This document shows positions 1-13,900 of a DNA stretch of 64,000 bases, piece by piece. The stretch covers positions 9,238,001-9,302,000 of the forward strand of contig NC_088708.1 of NCBI RefSeq assembly GCF_963576615.1, in the 5' to 3' direction. Under the pieces are notes generated by a model, which made no database searches, was not told where the DNA came from, and saw only the letters and a program-made list of their open reading frames with translations. The position numbers and the translations under genes are program-made. How positions within the stretch are numbered: position 1 is the first letter of the stretch; each line of letters begins with the position of its first letter. Origin of the DNA: Watersipora subatra (taxonomy: Eukaryota; Bryozoa; Gymnolaemata; Cheilostomatida; Watersiporidae).

Positions 1-201
1 ACAGCATGCTAGTTATACATACTTGTTGTGATTTATGCTACAAATGACAAACCCAACTACAATTTATTGCAATTAGTATGGCCAACTTTTATCTCGCAAA
101 CGGGGTAATTGGGTATATGAAAGTGCTGATTAAAAAAGCTGAAGGTATAAAAAAGGTAACAGATCACCGACCATAGACTATTGCTACTATAATCAACCTA
201 C

Positions 202-3200
202 CGCTTCCAGACACTCTTGAGTCTCATTGGCTAGTTTATGAACAAGCCGCACGTGCTCGGCAGCTTTATTTCTGTATATCTTTTGGAGGGAGATGTACGA
301 CTCGGAGTCAGCAGTCATGTCAGGTATTGTACCTTGTAGTGGCAACTGTCCTGTAGTCAGACACACAGCTTAGTATAACTGTTGTACTCGATATACAGAG
401 ATGAACACTCTGAAAGACAAACACTCTCAACACTTTTGAATTTCAGATGAGATGAGAAAAGCACAATTGCAAGAGAGTTGGCCACCGTCCTAAGAGAACA
501 TGAAAGCTTTGAACTGACCGTAAGTATTGATGAAATCTCGTAGCGCTCTTGCTAGTATCCAGAATCTACCTGTCTGCAAAGAGAACGGAGTGGATACCGT
601 CTATTGAAGAATAAATCTGACAATAAATTCTTCGAAAGAATAAAAAGTGATGGAGGGCAGACACAACGATGAATTGATGGAGATACCTCACAAACCAAAG
701 CAGTATGGAGGAACTAAGAAATAGGTACCTCTTTGCTACCTTCAGCCACATTGGGATGCTCGAGGACCAGCTTGAGAGAAGATGGAATGAGTGAAGGATC
801 AGTGAGAGCAGTATTAACTGCTTTAACAGCTTCGTCAAAATTCTCCTCTTCTTCTGGAACTCCATCCTCATTGGTCCGCTTGCCTTAATAGAAGATGCAT
901 TCGCCAGCAATACATCTACTTAGTACTTACTTATTAAAGTACTTATATGATGAACATAATATATCAGTGTAGATTAATTTAAAGAAAACCTTGCGAACAA
1001 CCAAGGATCATTGTGGCTTCCAAGAGCGTGACAAGAACTGCCTGCAGCATTTATAGACACTAAAATAAGGAATCCTACTATAGGAAAAGGACATGTGCCT
1101 TTGCAGTGGGACTTGAGCTGTCAGTAATCAAACAGGGCAGCCAACAGAAATACCTATAGGGAGGAAATATCCTCTGGGTATAGCATAAGTGCGCTGCCAA
1201 TATGTTAGCTATGGTCACAAAAATCCCCTTCACTATTCTAACCTGAGATGCACTCAACAATTTTATTGCTAATTTTTTAATATTTTTTCAAAAGAGATAA
1301 GATGTACATGTATACCTAAGTCTAGTAGTGCCAATTTTTCCTTGCATAAATTTTTGTTTTTGCGTATTTTGGCAATATATTTTTAATTATTTACTTTTTT
1401 TAATGGCACCATATGTAAAACTATTTTTCTGTAAAAATTATTATGGACTGCTCTCAATCTATATATATATATAAATCTGAAGTTTTTCGTTGTTCTTCTG
1501 TCCAGCTATAGTGATTAAAACCTAGGAATGAAAAATGCCCTTCCAACTGGATGCGAACTCATGAAGATTATAACGGCAGTCCGTAGACAAGCGCGCCTAA
1601 CCACAATGCTATGCCGTACTCGCCATTCCATCTACCCTTTTCGCGATTGCACACGCTAAATTATCAATTAATGCAGTGCGCTCATGGGTTACAATGCCCC
1701 TGTTAGAAGATTTTTTCGCCTTACTCTATGAAACACGATGCTATTTCGTCATTGCCATACTAGGGTGAAATTGTATTCCGCCATGCGATATCAACAAAAA
1801 TTTCTCTTGAAATTAAACTTTGGCAGTCAGTGTACTGATTACGATGAAAATGCCGATATGCTATTCGTCGAAATCTCTCCCAAAACACCTGAAAGAGAAA
1901 TACGATGCTTCCTATTTCAGATCAACGTTATTCGCTATAAGGTATAGTAAAAACGAATTCGAAAACAGATAAGTGATAAGATTTTAGCCTATGACAATGT
2001 TGAAGTTTAGTTTAGTAAAATACATACTAAAACTTAGCTTCAAGTATGTGTTTAGTAAGCTAAAATCATTTAAGTGAAATTCAACGTTTATGTTATACAT
2101 AAGTCTCGACGGTAAGAACTCCTACGGTAAGTACTGCACATAGTACTTTGTAATGTTACATTTTCTTGCAGATCATAACCACTAAATACACTAAAGTTAC
2201 TGTAGGTAACTACAGTAACGCATTTAAATTTAAATACGTTTACAATTGCTTTATTTTTTCTCTTAATTTATTTCAACTGCACAAAACGCTTTTCTCATGA
2301 TATGAAGTTTGAAAGTGAGAATGGTAACTGTTGTTATATGTTCAATACAAATCAATTCACTGTGCAAAGTTTTTTATTACCTGGGCATTCAACTAGTGAA
2401 AGTATATATATACTGTATATAATCTGAGAAAACTTGAAAAGCCAACAATATTTTAAGAATTGCATTACCTTGTTCAATTATGGATTTGAGGATTTTCTTA
2501 TCCTTGTAAGTTTTAGGGAGCTGCCCATCATGCTACAAGTGTAAATACATGTAAATATAGTTTTACAATGCATCAGCCATGCTATAAGATTTGATGAGTA
2601 TTTTCCTTGCTCATAGCCAACCAGCCAACATACTTGTGTACGGTATATCTGTAGAGATTTGTAGAGAATGATGAGCCATGGAACATGCGCATGGTCCTTC
2701 TTGCTTAGCTTCTCAAGGTTCTGCTCATCGCAATGTTGAACAAGCTCAGAAAAAGGATGAGTGAGGCGGAGGTCTGGGTGAGGGTACTCAGGATGCGCTT
2801 CGACAACTATAAAAGAAAGAACGTCGCCAATCTATTCTAGTCAAACTAGTATTTGTCTATGGCAATAGAGAGTGAATCCATCAAGTGCGACATATGAAAG
2901 AAGTAACCTAGCTGCTGGTCAATGAGAAGCTCACCGGTGTGGTCCTTGACAACAAGCCGCAGGTAGCCAAGCATACCATATGAGCGACAGATAACCACCG
3001 GTATGTCATGGACCCAAAGATACTTGGTGAGGGCAAGCAAAATCCTGTCAATGAGAGAAATGAGCTCAGTTTAGTCAACAAAATGAGTATTACCATAAAA
3101 ACAAAATATTACTAAAAATATCATTGATATATATATAGATTATAAAACAAAAGGAAAAAGAGTTTGCTGAACTACTACAGTTTGTTGTCTACAGCTGTGA

Positions 3201-6200
3201 AATACAAAGCAAGGTGAATTAGACATGAGGTAGACAGTGCATAGGGAGATATAAAACAAATACTAGGTATTTATACACAGATCTAGTTCAAAGTTGTCGA
3301 CCTATTTAAATACTGCCTTAGGAAACTCTAAAACAACCCAGATAATAATTCCACGTTGTCATTGTGTGTGTAAATGCTATGCACTTCCACATTTTTTGTC
3401 TGATTTCATAGTTACTTCACACGCATATGCTTCCATCAGGTCGTTAAAAATATTTGATTTCAAAACTCCGTCTGGTTCCTGCCTCTTAGACCCCCTGCGA
3501 TGTATCTGATTAAAAATGAAAACGGTGCCAGGCATGGCTGGGCTTGCTGTTAGTGCCATATACATACACACAAACAGGAAGTAACACTACATCATAAAAA
3601 TACTTGGTTGCTATTCTAACTTGATTTATAGGATTATAGCTATAACATTAACTCCTTGAATGTCTCTAGAAACTTGCCAGCTATTTAACTGATAGTTCTG
3701 TCATAATATATAGAAAATATTATAATACTAGATGAATGCCCGGCGTTGCACGAGTAATAAAAAAGTCTTTCAACAGACAATTTAATTTCATTTAAAATAT
3801 AACAACAGTTACCATCATAACTTTGAAACTTCATACCATGAAAAAAGTGTTTTGTGCAGTTCAAATAAATTAAGTGAGGTGTTTAAATGTCAAATAATAA
3901 GTGAGTAACGGCTAGATAACGTATGATTAGTTACAAGGATTACAATAAAAAGTGAGTTGATACTGATACAACTAAAAAATGCTGATAAAACAAAACAAAA
4001 ATCATAAATAGGGTAAATGGAATTAAATAATAACAAGGAGTAATAAAAGTGTGTACATAAAAAGGTTACTGATGCCGCAGAAGCTTTCCAGCTAAATTTT
4101 GAATACGGTGATACTGGTACCTCTCAATAGTCGATACTGGCACAAACGTGAAAATGAGATCAAAACTAAATACATCGATGAAGTGCATGAAGGTACTTTG
4201 TGTGACCAAATCAAGAGAGAATGTAAAGGCAACTCCTACTCAAGAATGTCCATGTGAAGATTTTTTTAATTTTACGATTTCTAGCCATTGGCCTTTTAAT
4301 AACCAAAAATTAAAGATTTAACTTGTGCCGTTACAGTTGCCCCGTAATGAACCATTTGGAATTGAAACAGTACAATTGAAAATTACAAATAAAAAAATGA
4401 ATAATGAGCTATGAAATTTGTAATTCATTTTTTTCACAAACAATAGACTTTAGTTCATATTCTGTACTTTTAATTGCAGAAGTTGTCTACAAGAATTGTT
4501 AACCAATCATATACAACCTCTCTTTCAAACAAACCTGAAACAGCGAATCTTGTTTCAGGTTTCTTGAACAGTGAATCTTGAATATGCACAATTTATTGGA
4601 GCGCAATAAAACAATGCGCTTTAATTATCGGAAATAATTATAGAATAGATTTTATCGCGGTTGTTTCTGGCTCGTTTAAGTGACAACCATTTATTACTAT
4701 GTGATGCTTTACAGAGTCTTCATTCAGTGACCAAAAGTCATATCAAACGTGTCACTGTTTGTACTCTAATAAGGCACACAGTATTCAGCTGATATTTTTA
4801 AATAATACAGAAGGATGCAGAAAAGTTTTTACAAGAATGTTACATACAGTATGTACGTAGTAGGTATCTGCATTAAACATGGTACATAAGCAATAGGTAT
4901 CCACTTCAAACACGCTATGTAAGCGGTCAGTATATACTTGAAGCATTCTACACATTCTACACGTGTAATAGGTAGTTACATGTGTAGAATGTGTAGTCTA
5001 CTTCACCGAGTGAGAAACATCCAGCACTCAATTTAGCAACCAAAGATCTAATGGTCTACTATGTACTACACAGCAATATTTAAATTTTAGACTCACTGTT
5101 TAGGTAAGGCTGTGATGATGACCACGGTGTACTGCAAGAAGCTCTCAGGACTGCGCTTGAACAATCCTTCCAGGTTCTAGACAAACAGCAAAATCCTTAA
5201 TGATAAGTAAAATAATTAAAATAATAAAAGTTCTACAAATAGAATAAAACATGTAATATTTGCTAAGCCATTTGAAAATACAGAATGAGTAGGAAATAAA
5301 GGGCGAGTAGGAAAGATTCTACCTCATCTATGAACTCTCCTCTTACATCATCATTCAGTTCCGTCAGATACTCTGTGACTACTAGACCTCTTTTCTACAA
5401 AAGCACGCATATACAAGTTTAACCTAGGTGAATACGGGGAAGCGGTTGGTTACACATGTTCCACCAAATGTAGAAAATCTGCATTAAGTACATAGTCACT
5501 TACCATACCCACGCCGTCCTGTAGTATGTAGTCATTCACCATTGAGGACATAGTCACTTACCTTACCCACTCTGTCCTGTAGTAAGTGGCCACTCACCAT
5601 TAAGTACATAGTCACTTACCTTACCCATGCTGTCTTGTAGTACATAGTCACTCACCATTCAGTACATAGTCACTTACCTTACCCACACTGTCTTGTGTCA
5701 CAAAGAAGCTGCAAAACCAAAATATACTTTTGAGGATTACAACTAAAGAAGGCATGACTAGCATGTGTAGTAACTTTCAAAGACCAATTATGCAGTTCAT
5801 AAATTAGAAATAGTGATTACGGTAACCAACTTGTTGCCAAGATCCTCTTCCGTAATATTGTGATCATCAATAATAGCAAATGATCCAATTCCGGGGAGGA
5901 TGAGATTCTTGAGTGTCTCACAACCGGTAGCAGTAGCATTGATGAGACACAGGCTACATGACTCTAGTAGTGCCTGACCATTCTCACCCCACAGCCTGCA
6001 ATCATGTTTCGAGTTTCAATTGGCATTTGTAAAAGCTCATTTAAAACATTTTTATTTAGAGCACTGCTATCTAAATTATCTTTCATTCAGAGAACAGTCA
6101 ATTACTCACAGTGAAATCTACAGGCATATCAAATAATATATAATCTTGTACTACAAACACTGACTTCAGTGTTTGTAGCATAATCCAAACCATATCCATT

Positions 6201-6813
6201 GATTTATAAATGACACGAGTTGGTCTCTAGAACTTACGCTTTCCGACCGATATTTCAATTGAATATTTCTTGCACTTCAATAAGAAATGTGCAAGGAACG
6301 ATGCAGAACAACTCCAAAATTGGTAGAACAAAGACAAGACTGAATTGCTAGTATTTTAAAAACTTTTGCTGCATATTCTCAGGAACACAATCAATAGAAT
6401 TCATAAACTTGACAGATCATCTGGTTCAACACAGCAATTGGCAAATACTTTGATTAAGAATTTTTCATAGAACCATTAACAAATATGTTGATTTTTTAAA
6501 CTAAAAGAACCTCTACACTCATAAGAACTTTGTTATATTATTGCTCCTTAACAAACTTTTTTTAAATACTAACAGTTTTACCAAAAAATATTAGGAACTC
6601 ATGCAATACAACATATCTTACCAAATGATTATATGGTAAGATATACTATATTATATGGCTATATGTCATATGGTATATGGTCAGGCTGTATTATAGGTGG
6701 CAGGAAACAATAAGTAATGACACATAAGAGCATAATCGCTCAAGTCCAGGGCTAACAAAAACTTACCGTAGTTGTCTATCATATTTTTGGGTTTTTTCTG
6801 AAGGTGTATTCAT
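202..6813 (-). CDS. NAE1: NEDD8-activating enzyme E1 regulatory subunit (NAE1/APPBP1), 3' part outside window
   Basis: NAE1 pairs with UBA3 to adenylate NEDD8 for cullin neddylation. I read eleven coding exons on the minus strand: 6813-6767, 5995-5831, 5708-5678, 5394-5323, 5176-5097, 3044-2935, 2806-2634, 2532-2469, 883-729, 573-519 and 350-202. All have GT-AG borders and compatible phases, giving 367 codons. The start exon ends in KYDRQLR and the next opens with LWGENGQ, the family's N-terminal signature. Other diagnostic stretches are [41 protein letters not shown] and [10 protein letters not shown]. Human NAE1 is about 534 aa, so roughly 165 C-terminal residues lie beyond position 1. The third exon is only 31 nt, and its donor is tandemly repeated in the following intron. 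The ATG at 6813 was chosen because it directly precedes the conserved KYDRQL. Identification is secure; the start is likely. Confidence 0.95.
1458..2396 (+). mobile_element. Helitron-like non-autonomous element in NAE1 intron
   Basis: The element begins TCTATATATA after a host A and ends CTAG before a host T, as expected for Helitrons inserting between A and T. The sequence before the end (ending GGGCATTCAACTAG) is a decayed version of a 3' end seen better at 3728, 14977 and 27722. A tRNA-like stretch lies on the minus strand at about 1540-1625, with box A-like TAGCATTGTGG and box B-like GAGTTCGCATCC. It has no coding capacity. The Helitron assignment is inferred from the ends only. Confidence 0.5.
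3728..3960 (-). mobile_element. Helitron-like 3' end, truncated
   Basis: Read on the minus strand, the sequence ends CGCCGGGCATTCATCTAG followed by T, the same terminus as the other Helitron-like copies. The adjoining 150 bp match the end-proximal part of the 1458-2396 element (ACAACAGTTACCAT in inverse orientation). No matching 5' end was found, so the right border is approximate. It lies in the large NAE1 intron 3045-5096. Confidence 0.45.
5479..5700 (-). repeat. 58-bp tandem repeat containing the NAE1 third-exon splice donor, 4 copies
   Basis: Four copies of the donor GTAAGTG (minus) have their first G at 5677, 5619, 5561 and 5503, exactly 58 bp apart. Each is preceded by a copy of the exon's last 15 or so bases (GTGGGTAAG or variants). 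Only 5677 joins to a complete exon (5708-5678, [10 protein letters not shown]). Each unit also carries a second donor-like motif (GTGAGTG or variant), so the unit itself looks like a half-duplication. The downstream copies lie in the intron. Confidence 0.85.
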
Positions 6814-6888
6814 TCTCTACAAGTGTAAGCTGGAAAATATAACCACTGAAGATATAATTCTATAGTTCCACAGTAAGGACAAAATATA

Positions 6889-6990
6889 CTATGATCAATA
6901 CAACACGGAAGTGACGGCTCATCAATACAACACAGAAGCGACGGCTCCTCAATACAACACAGGAGTGACGGCTCATCAATGCAACACAGT
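6889..6990 (-). repeat. 27-bp tandem repeat just upstream of the NAE1 start
   Basis: About 3.5 copies of a 27-bp unit containing AATACAACACAG and GTGACGGCTC (plus strand). They sit 75-180 bp upstream of the NAE1 ATG, probably in its 5' UTR or promoter. Because 27 is a multiple of three, the minus strand stays open across it (7046-6810, CCIDEPSLL repeats) and could act as an upstream ORF. I see no reason to call it a protein. Confidence 0.7.
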
Positions 6991-7193
6991 ATTGATGACT
7001 TGTCAAGGATGTTGATGACAAAATCGGACCTGTCATGGAATTTCAACTTATTATTTTACATGAGATGATGCTGTTTTAGTGACACATTCGCAGTTATAAC
7101 TTAAAAATGGTCACTAATAGGTGCAGTTAACCATTAAATAAGGTTGTCTTTTGGCATTAGATTTTTTTACGTAATTCTTAAATCTGATTTCAT

Positions 7194-7235
7194 AAACCTC
7201 ACTACCAAAAACAGGAATTTTTGGTAGTGAGGTTT
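7194..7235. repeat. Perfect 18-bp inverted repeat (hairpin)
   Basis: Arm AAACCTCACTACCAAAAA at 7194-7211 is followed by a 6-nt loop and its exact complement at 7218-7235. It stands alone in the intergenic region upstream of NAE1. It may be a transposon remnant. Confidence 0.8.
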
Positions 7236-10200
7236 TTGAAACAAGGTTAGGTTTTAGGTTACGAACCTATAGCTAATATAAGCAATATTTGATGGCCATG
7301 GCTCAGGTAAGCCGGTGAGATTAGCGACAGGCTACCAATTTGCAATGTTGGATAAATATATCGCAATATATTGCGGGTAGGTGATGCATGCTTCATGACC
7401 GCCCCGTCTTCCTGCCAACTACTTTTGCATAGGTTAACTTTTAGAGTGAATTAGCAAGGTATGTATAATCTGAAGTGAGCTAACCATCTAACCATATTTC
7501 ATGAAAACTGAAGAATTCTTGTTAAAATATGTTACAAAAACTCTGATCTTAGTAATTATCTGTGAAACTGCAATAAGTATTAAATGTCAGGTCAAGTGAA
7601 GAAGCTTATGCTATGAAAAGTGAGTAAAAAAAAAGAATGACGAAAAGAATGAGAATTTTATGTCTACACCAGAAAATTAATTTCATAATGTGCTTCGTCA
7701 GGCCTTATGTTAAGCATTGTTTTAAAGATAACACTGTTACAAGCCCTTATTGTTTGGTTCTGGTGCAATTTAATGCTAACTAATATTTGTTGGAACCCCA
7801 CAATTTTTATTTGATTAGCTAAAACAGAAATAATGTAAGTTTGTGATGCGAATAACCAAAAACTGCTGAAAACTTTGAAGTTTATTAGATTTAGGAAGAT
7901 TGTTAGAATGTAGTAATAGTATTGACAGCTTTTGAATGTATAGAAAGGTGTTGATTTGCAATGCAATTATATTTTTGATTCAATCAAACTACTTTGTTTT
8001 CTATTTATTTTGTGCTAAATTCCTTCAGTGAAGGTATCTTTTATTGTTTTGATCACACAGGTTGGCAGATTGTTTTCAAAGTAATTACTTAACATTTCCA
8101 AATTGCATCTAAAGAAGCAAAGCTTCTTAAATGAAATAATAAATAAATAGCTAGACAGTCTTGCGAAGGTAAAAAAAATAGATAAAATGAAAGAACACTC
8201 TTTCTAGATTTTTTGATTGATGTATACATTTACTGTCACAATATGATTTTGACTAAAAACATCTTGCCTCACGCTAGATGTTATATATTTATTCTTAGTT
8301 CACAGTACCACGTTTACAAATTTGTTTACTGTTTTGGTACTTTTTTATGCATAGCATTTAATAGTATTTATCATCATTTGTTTTTTATAGAACTTCTGCT
8401 TTCTAAACCAGCTATATTGCTCGTTTAATTTATCCATGACCATAAGAACTCGTATTTTTTATGACTCTAGGGCCTATGACAAGTGACCACCGACTTCCAC
8501 ATAGCAAAACTAACAGTGCTTCTCACTTATTCAAATCATTTAACTTGGTTATAACAAGTAGGGCTACTTCAGCAACAAACAGGAAATTGTCAAACTATCA
8601 GGCGTGTGACTAGAAACATACAAAAATATATCATTTACCTTTTTAGGACAAGCCAAAGCCAAAAAAGTTATGAACCTCTTAAATCAAATGTTTATTCAGC
8701 ACTTAAGTAGCATCATATTACGACTAGATTTTGTTGGAGTGTGTTAGACGAGTTAGTATTCTTTATAGGCATATAATATAATTAATCAGAAATCTTGGAG
8801 TTTATGTTCTCTGACAGTTTGTGAAAATAAGCTATTTTGGTGAAACAATTCAGCTGGTGTAAAAGTTGAACATACACTTTAGTTGCATAAATTATATAAA
8901 CATGTGCTGGCTATCAATGACAACTGCTCTCTAAACAAATATACCTTTTTCAAAACAAATGTAGACATCAAACATAATGTGATGGCTGACATTGGTTATT
9001 CTTTATATTTAAACTGAAAAATGAAATCGACATGCAAAAACTACACTATAACACAGTGACTGTTAACGAAACCAGACAAAAATATCAAGTTCTAATATTT
9101 CAGGATGGCCACAATCCTAAAATATACTTTATGCTAAAAATTCCTTTTCGTAATCGAAGGAGTGCAACATAAACAATATTTTATTTCTGGTAAAAAAGAT
9201 AAGCCAAATGCTGCACACTTCTCTCAACCCCACTTTTCAAGACTCCTAGTATTTAATATAAATATCAAAATCTGACATATAATCTATGCTAAAAATGTAC
9301 ATGTATGTGTTTTTGTGAAAGCGAATTCTGGAAAATGGAGCCGCGATTATAGCCTTAGTAATGATAGCACGTTTTACGGATCTTCATTTACCCGGTGTCG
9401 TACGACACTGCATTTACCATACTCGTATAAATGGTAAATGTATACTAGATAGAGACTACAACTAGTACAACGTGATTTACTCAGGGTCGCTTAACCGCGC
9501 CCACATATCACCGAGTCCCACACACGCCCTAGTATGCATGTTTTTGATGTACGATAGTTAGCAACAAAGCGATTCATACCACATCTTTGTTGTTGTTAAC
9601 AAGACTGATTGTGATTGATGTGGGCTGCAAACCGACCAATTTTAAATTTTAATTGTTTGCCAAACAGATATCGAACGTTTCTTTACGTAAAGATACTAGC
9701 CTATTGATAGTCAGGTCTTTCGTTTTTCACCTCAGGCGTTGTTTATAGCGAGTTTGTTTGCAAGTTGAAAGCTGTTGCAAATACATTTCAGCATCTATAC
9801 ACGGCTACTACGTGCATTTATATGTGCATTTAGGGGTTTGGTTTGGGGATTGAGAATCTTCGAAACTCTTGATTTTACCAAGAGTTTCGGAGATTCATAG
9901 CTAATCCCATTTGACCTATTCATTCCAGTAGAGAAAAAATGTTTATACTGATTTATCATAGCTTTGTTACCTTTTTGGCACATTTCAGGACGAGTAACAA
10001 CACTAGCTGGTGATGACAAAATAGTTGTTCTGATTAAAGAGTGGCCATGCTTTTTACTGTCTCTACACGTGAATATTCATATCATTTATCTGTCAAATTT
10101 ATGTAACTGGGTAAAGCAAGAATGCTGAGATCAAGGTAATAATTTGGGCCCCATATCAAACTAGCCTGTCTTTTGAGTCAAATAGTTTGTCACTGGCTGA

Positions 10201-10913
10201 AAATTGTCATGTAGTGGGATTACTACATGTACAGGGATTAATAATTACAAAGGTATATCCTAATCTCTGCTTTGATCTATGAAAAGCTGAATAATGTTAT
10301 AGACCCATGCAAAAACATTAAGTACTACATGTCAGCAAATTCTTTACCTTGGCTGTCACCAAATGTTCATATCAACACCAACACCTTAAAAGTACCTGAG
10401 CACTATAGCCACTCAGGCACGCCTAAGTGTGTCATATTCATTTGACATGTAAAATTACCAACACTGAAGAAGTTCTTTAATAAGAAATAGGTGTGTATGT
10501 GCTAACGTCTAAATCAGTCTGTCTGTTACCATGTATACGGCTAATTGTAAAGGGTACAATCTATGAAATGGTTGAAGGTTAAACCAGAGCTTTCAACTTC
10601 AAATCAAGCAATGTATACTTTTTAGTGAATTTTATAGTTATACTAAGTGACACCAAACTTACAGCTTTGTTAAAAACCTGTTCAAATTTGCTTTTGTTCA
10701 GTTTGACTTGCAAAGAAATTTGATTTATGAAAATGTAAAACTTTCACATTTTCACAATAATTTTTGATGGTTTGTTTCCGGTTAGATTACCTGTTGTTTA
10801 ATTCATTGTTAGATTCCTAGAGTTCTTTTTTTGCTTTTTATTTCTCATACATACTGCTTCCTGTTTTTCATGTCCCTAACAATTGTTTTTTTGTTTTGTA
10901 GAAATATTCCCAA

Positions 10914-13900
10914 ATGTTCTACTTGGTATCAGTATGTTTGCTCTCACAACTGGCTCTGATTGGCTCTGGTCTGTGCATGCTTCAACCTCGAGAGTCTGAA
11001 ACTCGAAATATCAAAGATCTCTCCGGAATGTGGATATTTCGTGCTGACAATTCGACGAGTCGAAATCAAGGGTTTGATGAGGAATGGTTTTTGGCATCTC
11101 TCCGTAAGGTAAATATTTGCTTTAACGATTTTCCATCAAGGGATGCCATGTTCATGGAATACTCTGAGATTAAAGGTATATAATGACCAATTCAGAACAA
11201 TTTTAAATATCTGTTTTAGTCAGGCCCTGTTATTCCAATGCCAGTGCCAGCCAGCTACAATGACATCACCACTGATCACAAACTTAGAGATTTTATAGGC
11301 TGGGTCTGGTATGAGACAGAGTTCTATGTGAGTAAGGACTGGTTTACAGATAAGAAGATTTTTCTTCGATTTGGCAGTGCCCATTATAACACAATAGTAG
11401 TAAGTACTTATATATTATGTTTCTTTGAATCTCTGTTTTGTATCGTTTAAAATTGTATAGACATTGGCGATGAATCACAGTCATAATTCAGTTGTTCTAA
11501 GCACAGGAAAGTCCCGAAGTAACAAAAATGTTTGTGCAAGAGAACATTTGTTAATTTTACTAAAGGTGCTTTTTAACTTTGAAAATTTAAAATCGGTATA
11601 TTAATTTTTTAGTAAATCTTTGCCATCTTGCCTTATGATTTTTATGATGAAATTTGCATAAAATTTCAAACAACTTTGCAGAAAACTTAATTGTTTTGTG
11701 TCCCAAATATTGCTTGCAGAGTTTGGTTTATCATCTTCTCGGATATCATTTGGTGTGCAGACAAAATGAAAAAGACTGGAAGCATGAAAAAAGCCATCTT
11801 AGGACCAAAATCAGATCAAACAAATACTCTCAAACTTCTAACCGGTTATAGACCATGATCGTGCGCATATATTTAATAAACATTTTATTTTGTAACAGTA
11901 GTTGTAACCCTATACATAGTAGCTTCAAAATCTGAAATTTTTATTTGATAGAATCTTGCCTTCAGTGTTTTTGTATAGCCTTTGCGTGGAATGTTTAACA
12001 AATGTTGAGGTTGGATGTAAAGCTTATGTATTGTTGAAATTTAATGACAATGTTTATTGGCTTGAGGCTGTTCATTCTACATGATTAACTTTGTGTTTCA
12101 GTGGGTCAATTCTAAGGAGGTGATGCAACACAGTGGAGGGCATTTGCCTTTTGAGTCTGAGGTATCAACCGTTTTGATCGGTGCTGGGTTAAACAGGCTG
12201 ACAGTTGCTGTTAACAACACATTGACACCCACAACACTTCCTCCAGGCACCATCACCTACCAGACTGACACAAACAGGTGTGTGGGCTCCTATGGCACTA
12301 GAGAAGACGAAAATCTGTCAACCGAATGCACATTTATGTAGCATGTCAATTACTGTATGACCTCTATTTGAACGCCATGGCGCTCTGTTTTTCAAACCTT
12401 CTTCTATAATGGCATTTTATTAGAGGTGGCATTCAAATAGAAGGTGGCATTGTATTTTTTGAACAGCCCATAAGAAATTTGGGAAGATAAATTTAACTCT
12501 TTTCCGGGCAAAGCGAACGTTACCATAATATTTTGCACTATCCTTCAAGCGAAGCGACATTAACCCTTTTAGATGTAAGAAATCTGCTATAACTTACCTC
12601 CAACTTGTCATAGATCTCTAAATAAATATGCATTGGGAGTGGGAGGCTGAGAAATATCTCTACCAGTTGATATTGCTTGCGATTAACCTACGATGAACTT
12701 ATAGCCTGCGTTACAGTTTGTTGAAGCTTTCACTTTTTTATTTCATTGATTTAAATTTAAGGTGTATTTTTATTTTATAACTATATTTAACAATGTTACG
12801 TAAAAGCCCATTGCACTCATTGATATGTTTGCTACGGTTTGCAGCCAAAACTGGCTTTTTATGTGCAATAGAAGATGAGTGATGAGTGTCCATCTATAAA
12901 AAGCCAAGTTTAGATAACATCAATGATGCTATGAAATAATATGTTATAACTCTGCAAATTTGTAAGTTATATAGGTCTAATAATAATCTATCAAATGCTA
13001 CAAATATATATATTCAAAAACAAGTGACATAAACAAACCATATCAATATCAGAAGCAGCAACAAAAATTAACATTTTTGAAACAAAAATATTTGCATCGT
13101 TTACTCGGCTAGTTGCGTTCTGGTTGTTACTTTCATTTGGACCTATTTCATTTTCTTCTTGTTGATCAATATCTTCCACCGTTTCTTCTGACCTCAACTC
13201 TTCTTCTGCACTGCTGAACTAGTCGATATTAGCCTCCAAACAATTTTTTTAGCAAAGCAAAACTAGGCATTGCCACTGAGAATACTTTTCGTGCAAAAAA
13301 TAGAAACTTTGAGCCAGTTGACACCGCTTGCACGCTAAGCGGGCTAACCACAAGTTTTGGTATCAAAATAGTAGTAGATTCCATCGTAATTGCTAAACCG
13401 TTTTTCATATACATCGAAGTATCAAGACCGTGTTAAACAAGGAACTACTATTAGTCTGATACAATTATTAATGATTCCTATGGAGTTTTGCTTTCAAAGT
13501 TGTAAAGAAAAAACCGTAGAAAATGAACTTCGGCACGAACAGAAACAACAAAATAATTAATTGTTATTGATGTAACCAAGTCATTATTAGTACGATTTTG
13601 TGGACACTTTTCTACTGATCACTTGCTATTATGAGTGTATAAAGATCAAAGAATGTCAAATGGCCGTCAAATGGAAGTGACGTTCGATTAAAGGGTGGCA
13701 CTCTATTTTGCAACTTTTCTCCTTTTGTGGCAGTCATATAGAGGTGGCGTTCAAATAGAGGTGGCATTCAAATTAGGGTTGCGTTCAAATAGAGGTTTTA
13801 TGGTAGCTGGCATCATAAATAATACAGCATGAACAACTGAACATGCTAGTTCCAGAGCAAAAACTTAGAAGCAGTCTTTTCTGTAATTCTAACTAATATG

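Larger units (their letters stand above)
6814..10913. other. Divergent intergenic region NAE1 / GUSB
   Basis: No coding exon is recognised in this 4.1 kb. It should hold the promoters of both genes. A more GC-rich patch at about 9340-9560 includes the palindrome GTGTCGTACGACAC and a hairpin built on ATTTACCAT...ATGGTAAAT near 9413-9440. A pyrimidine tract and acceptor (TTGTTTTGTAG, ending at 10901) lie just before the GUSB ATG, so GUSB probably has at least one upstream non-coding exon here. Confidence 0.5.

Noticed and set aside
453-517. Plus-strand reading [19 protein letters not shown] resembling a conserved peptide
   Set aside because: It partly overlaps a minus-strand NAE1 exon (573-519) and its intron; no plus-strand gene structure supports it.
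1540-1625. tRNA gene on the minus strand
   Set aside because: A- and B-box-like motifs are present but the sequence does not fold into a full cloverleaf and recurs as part of a dispersed repeat.
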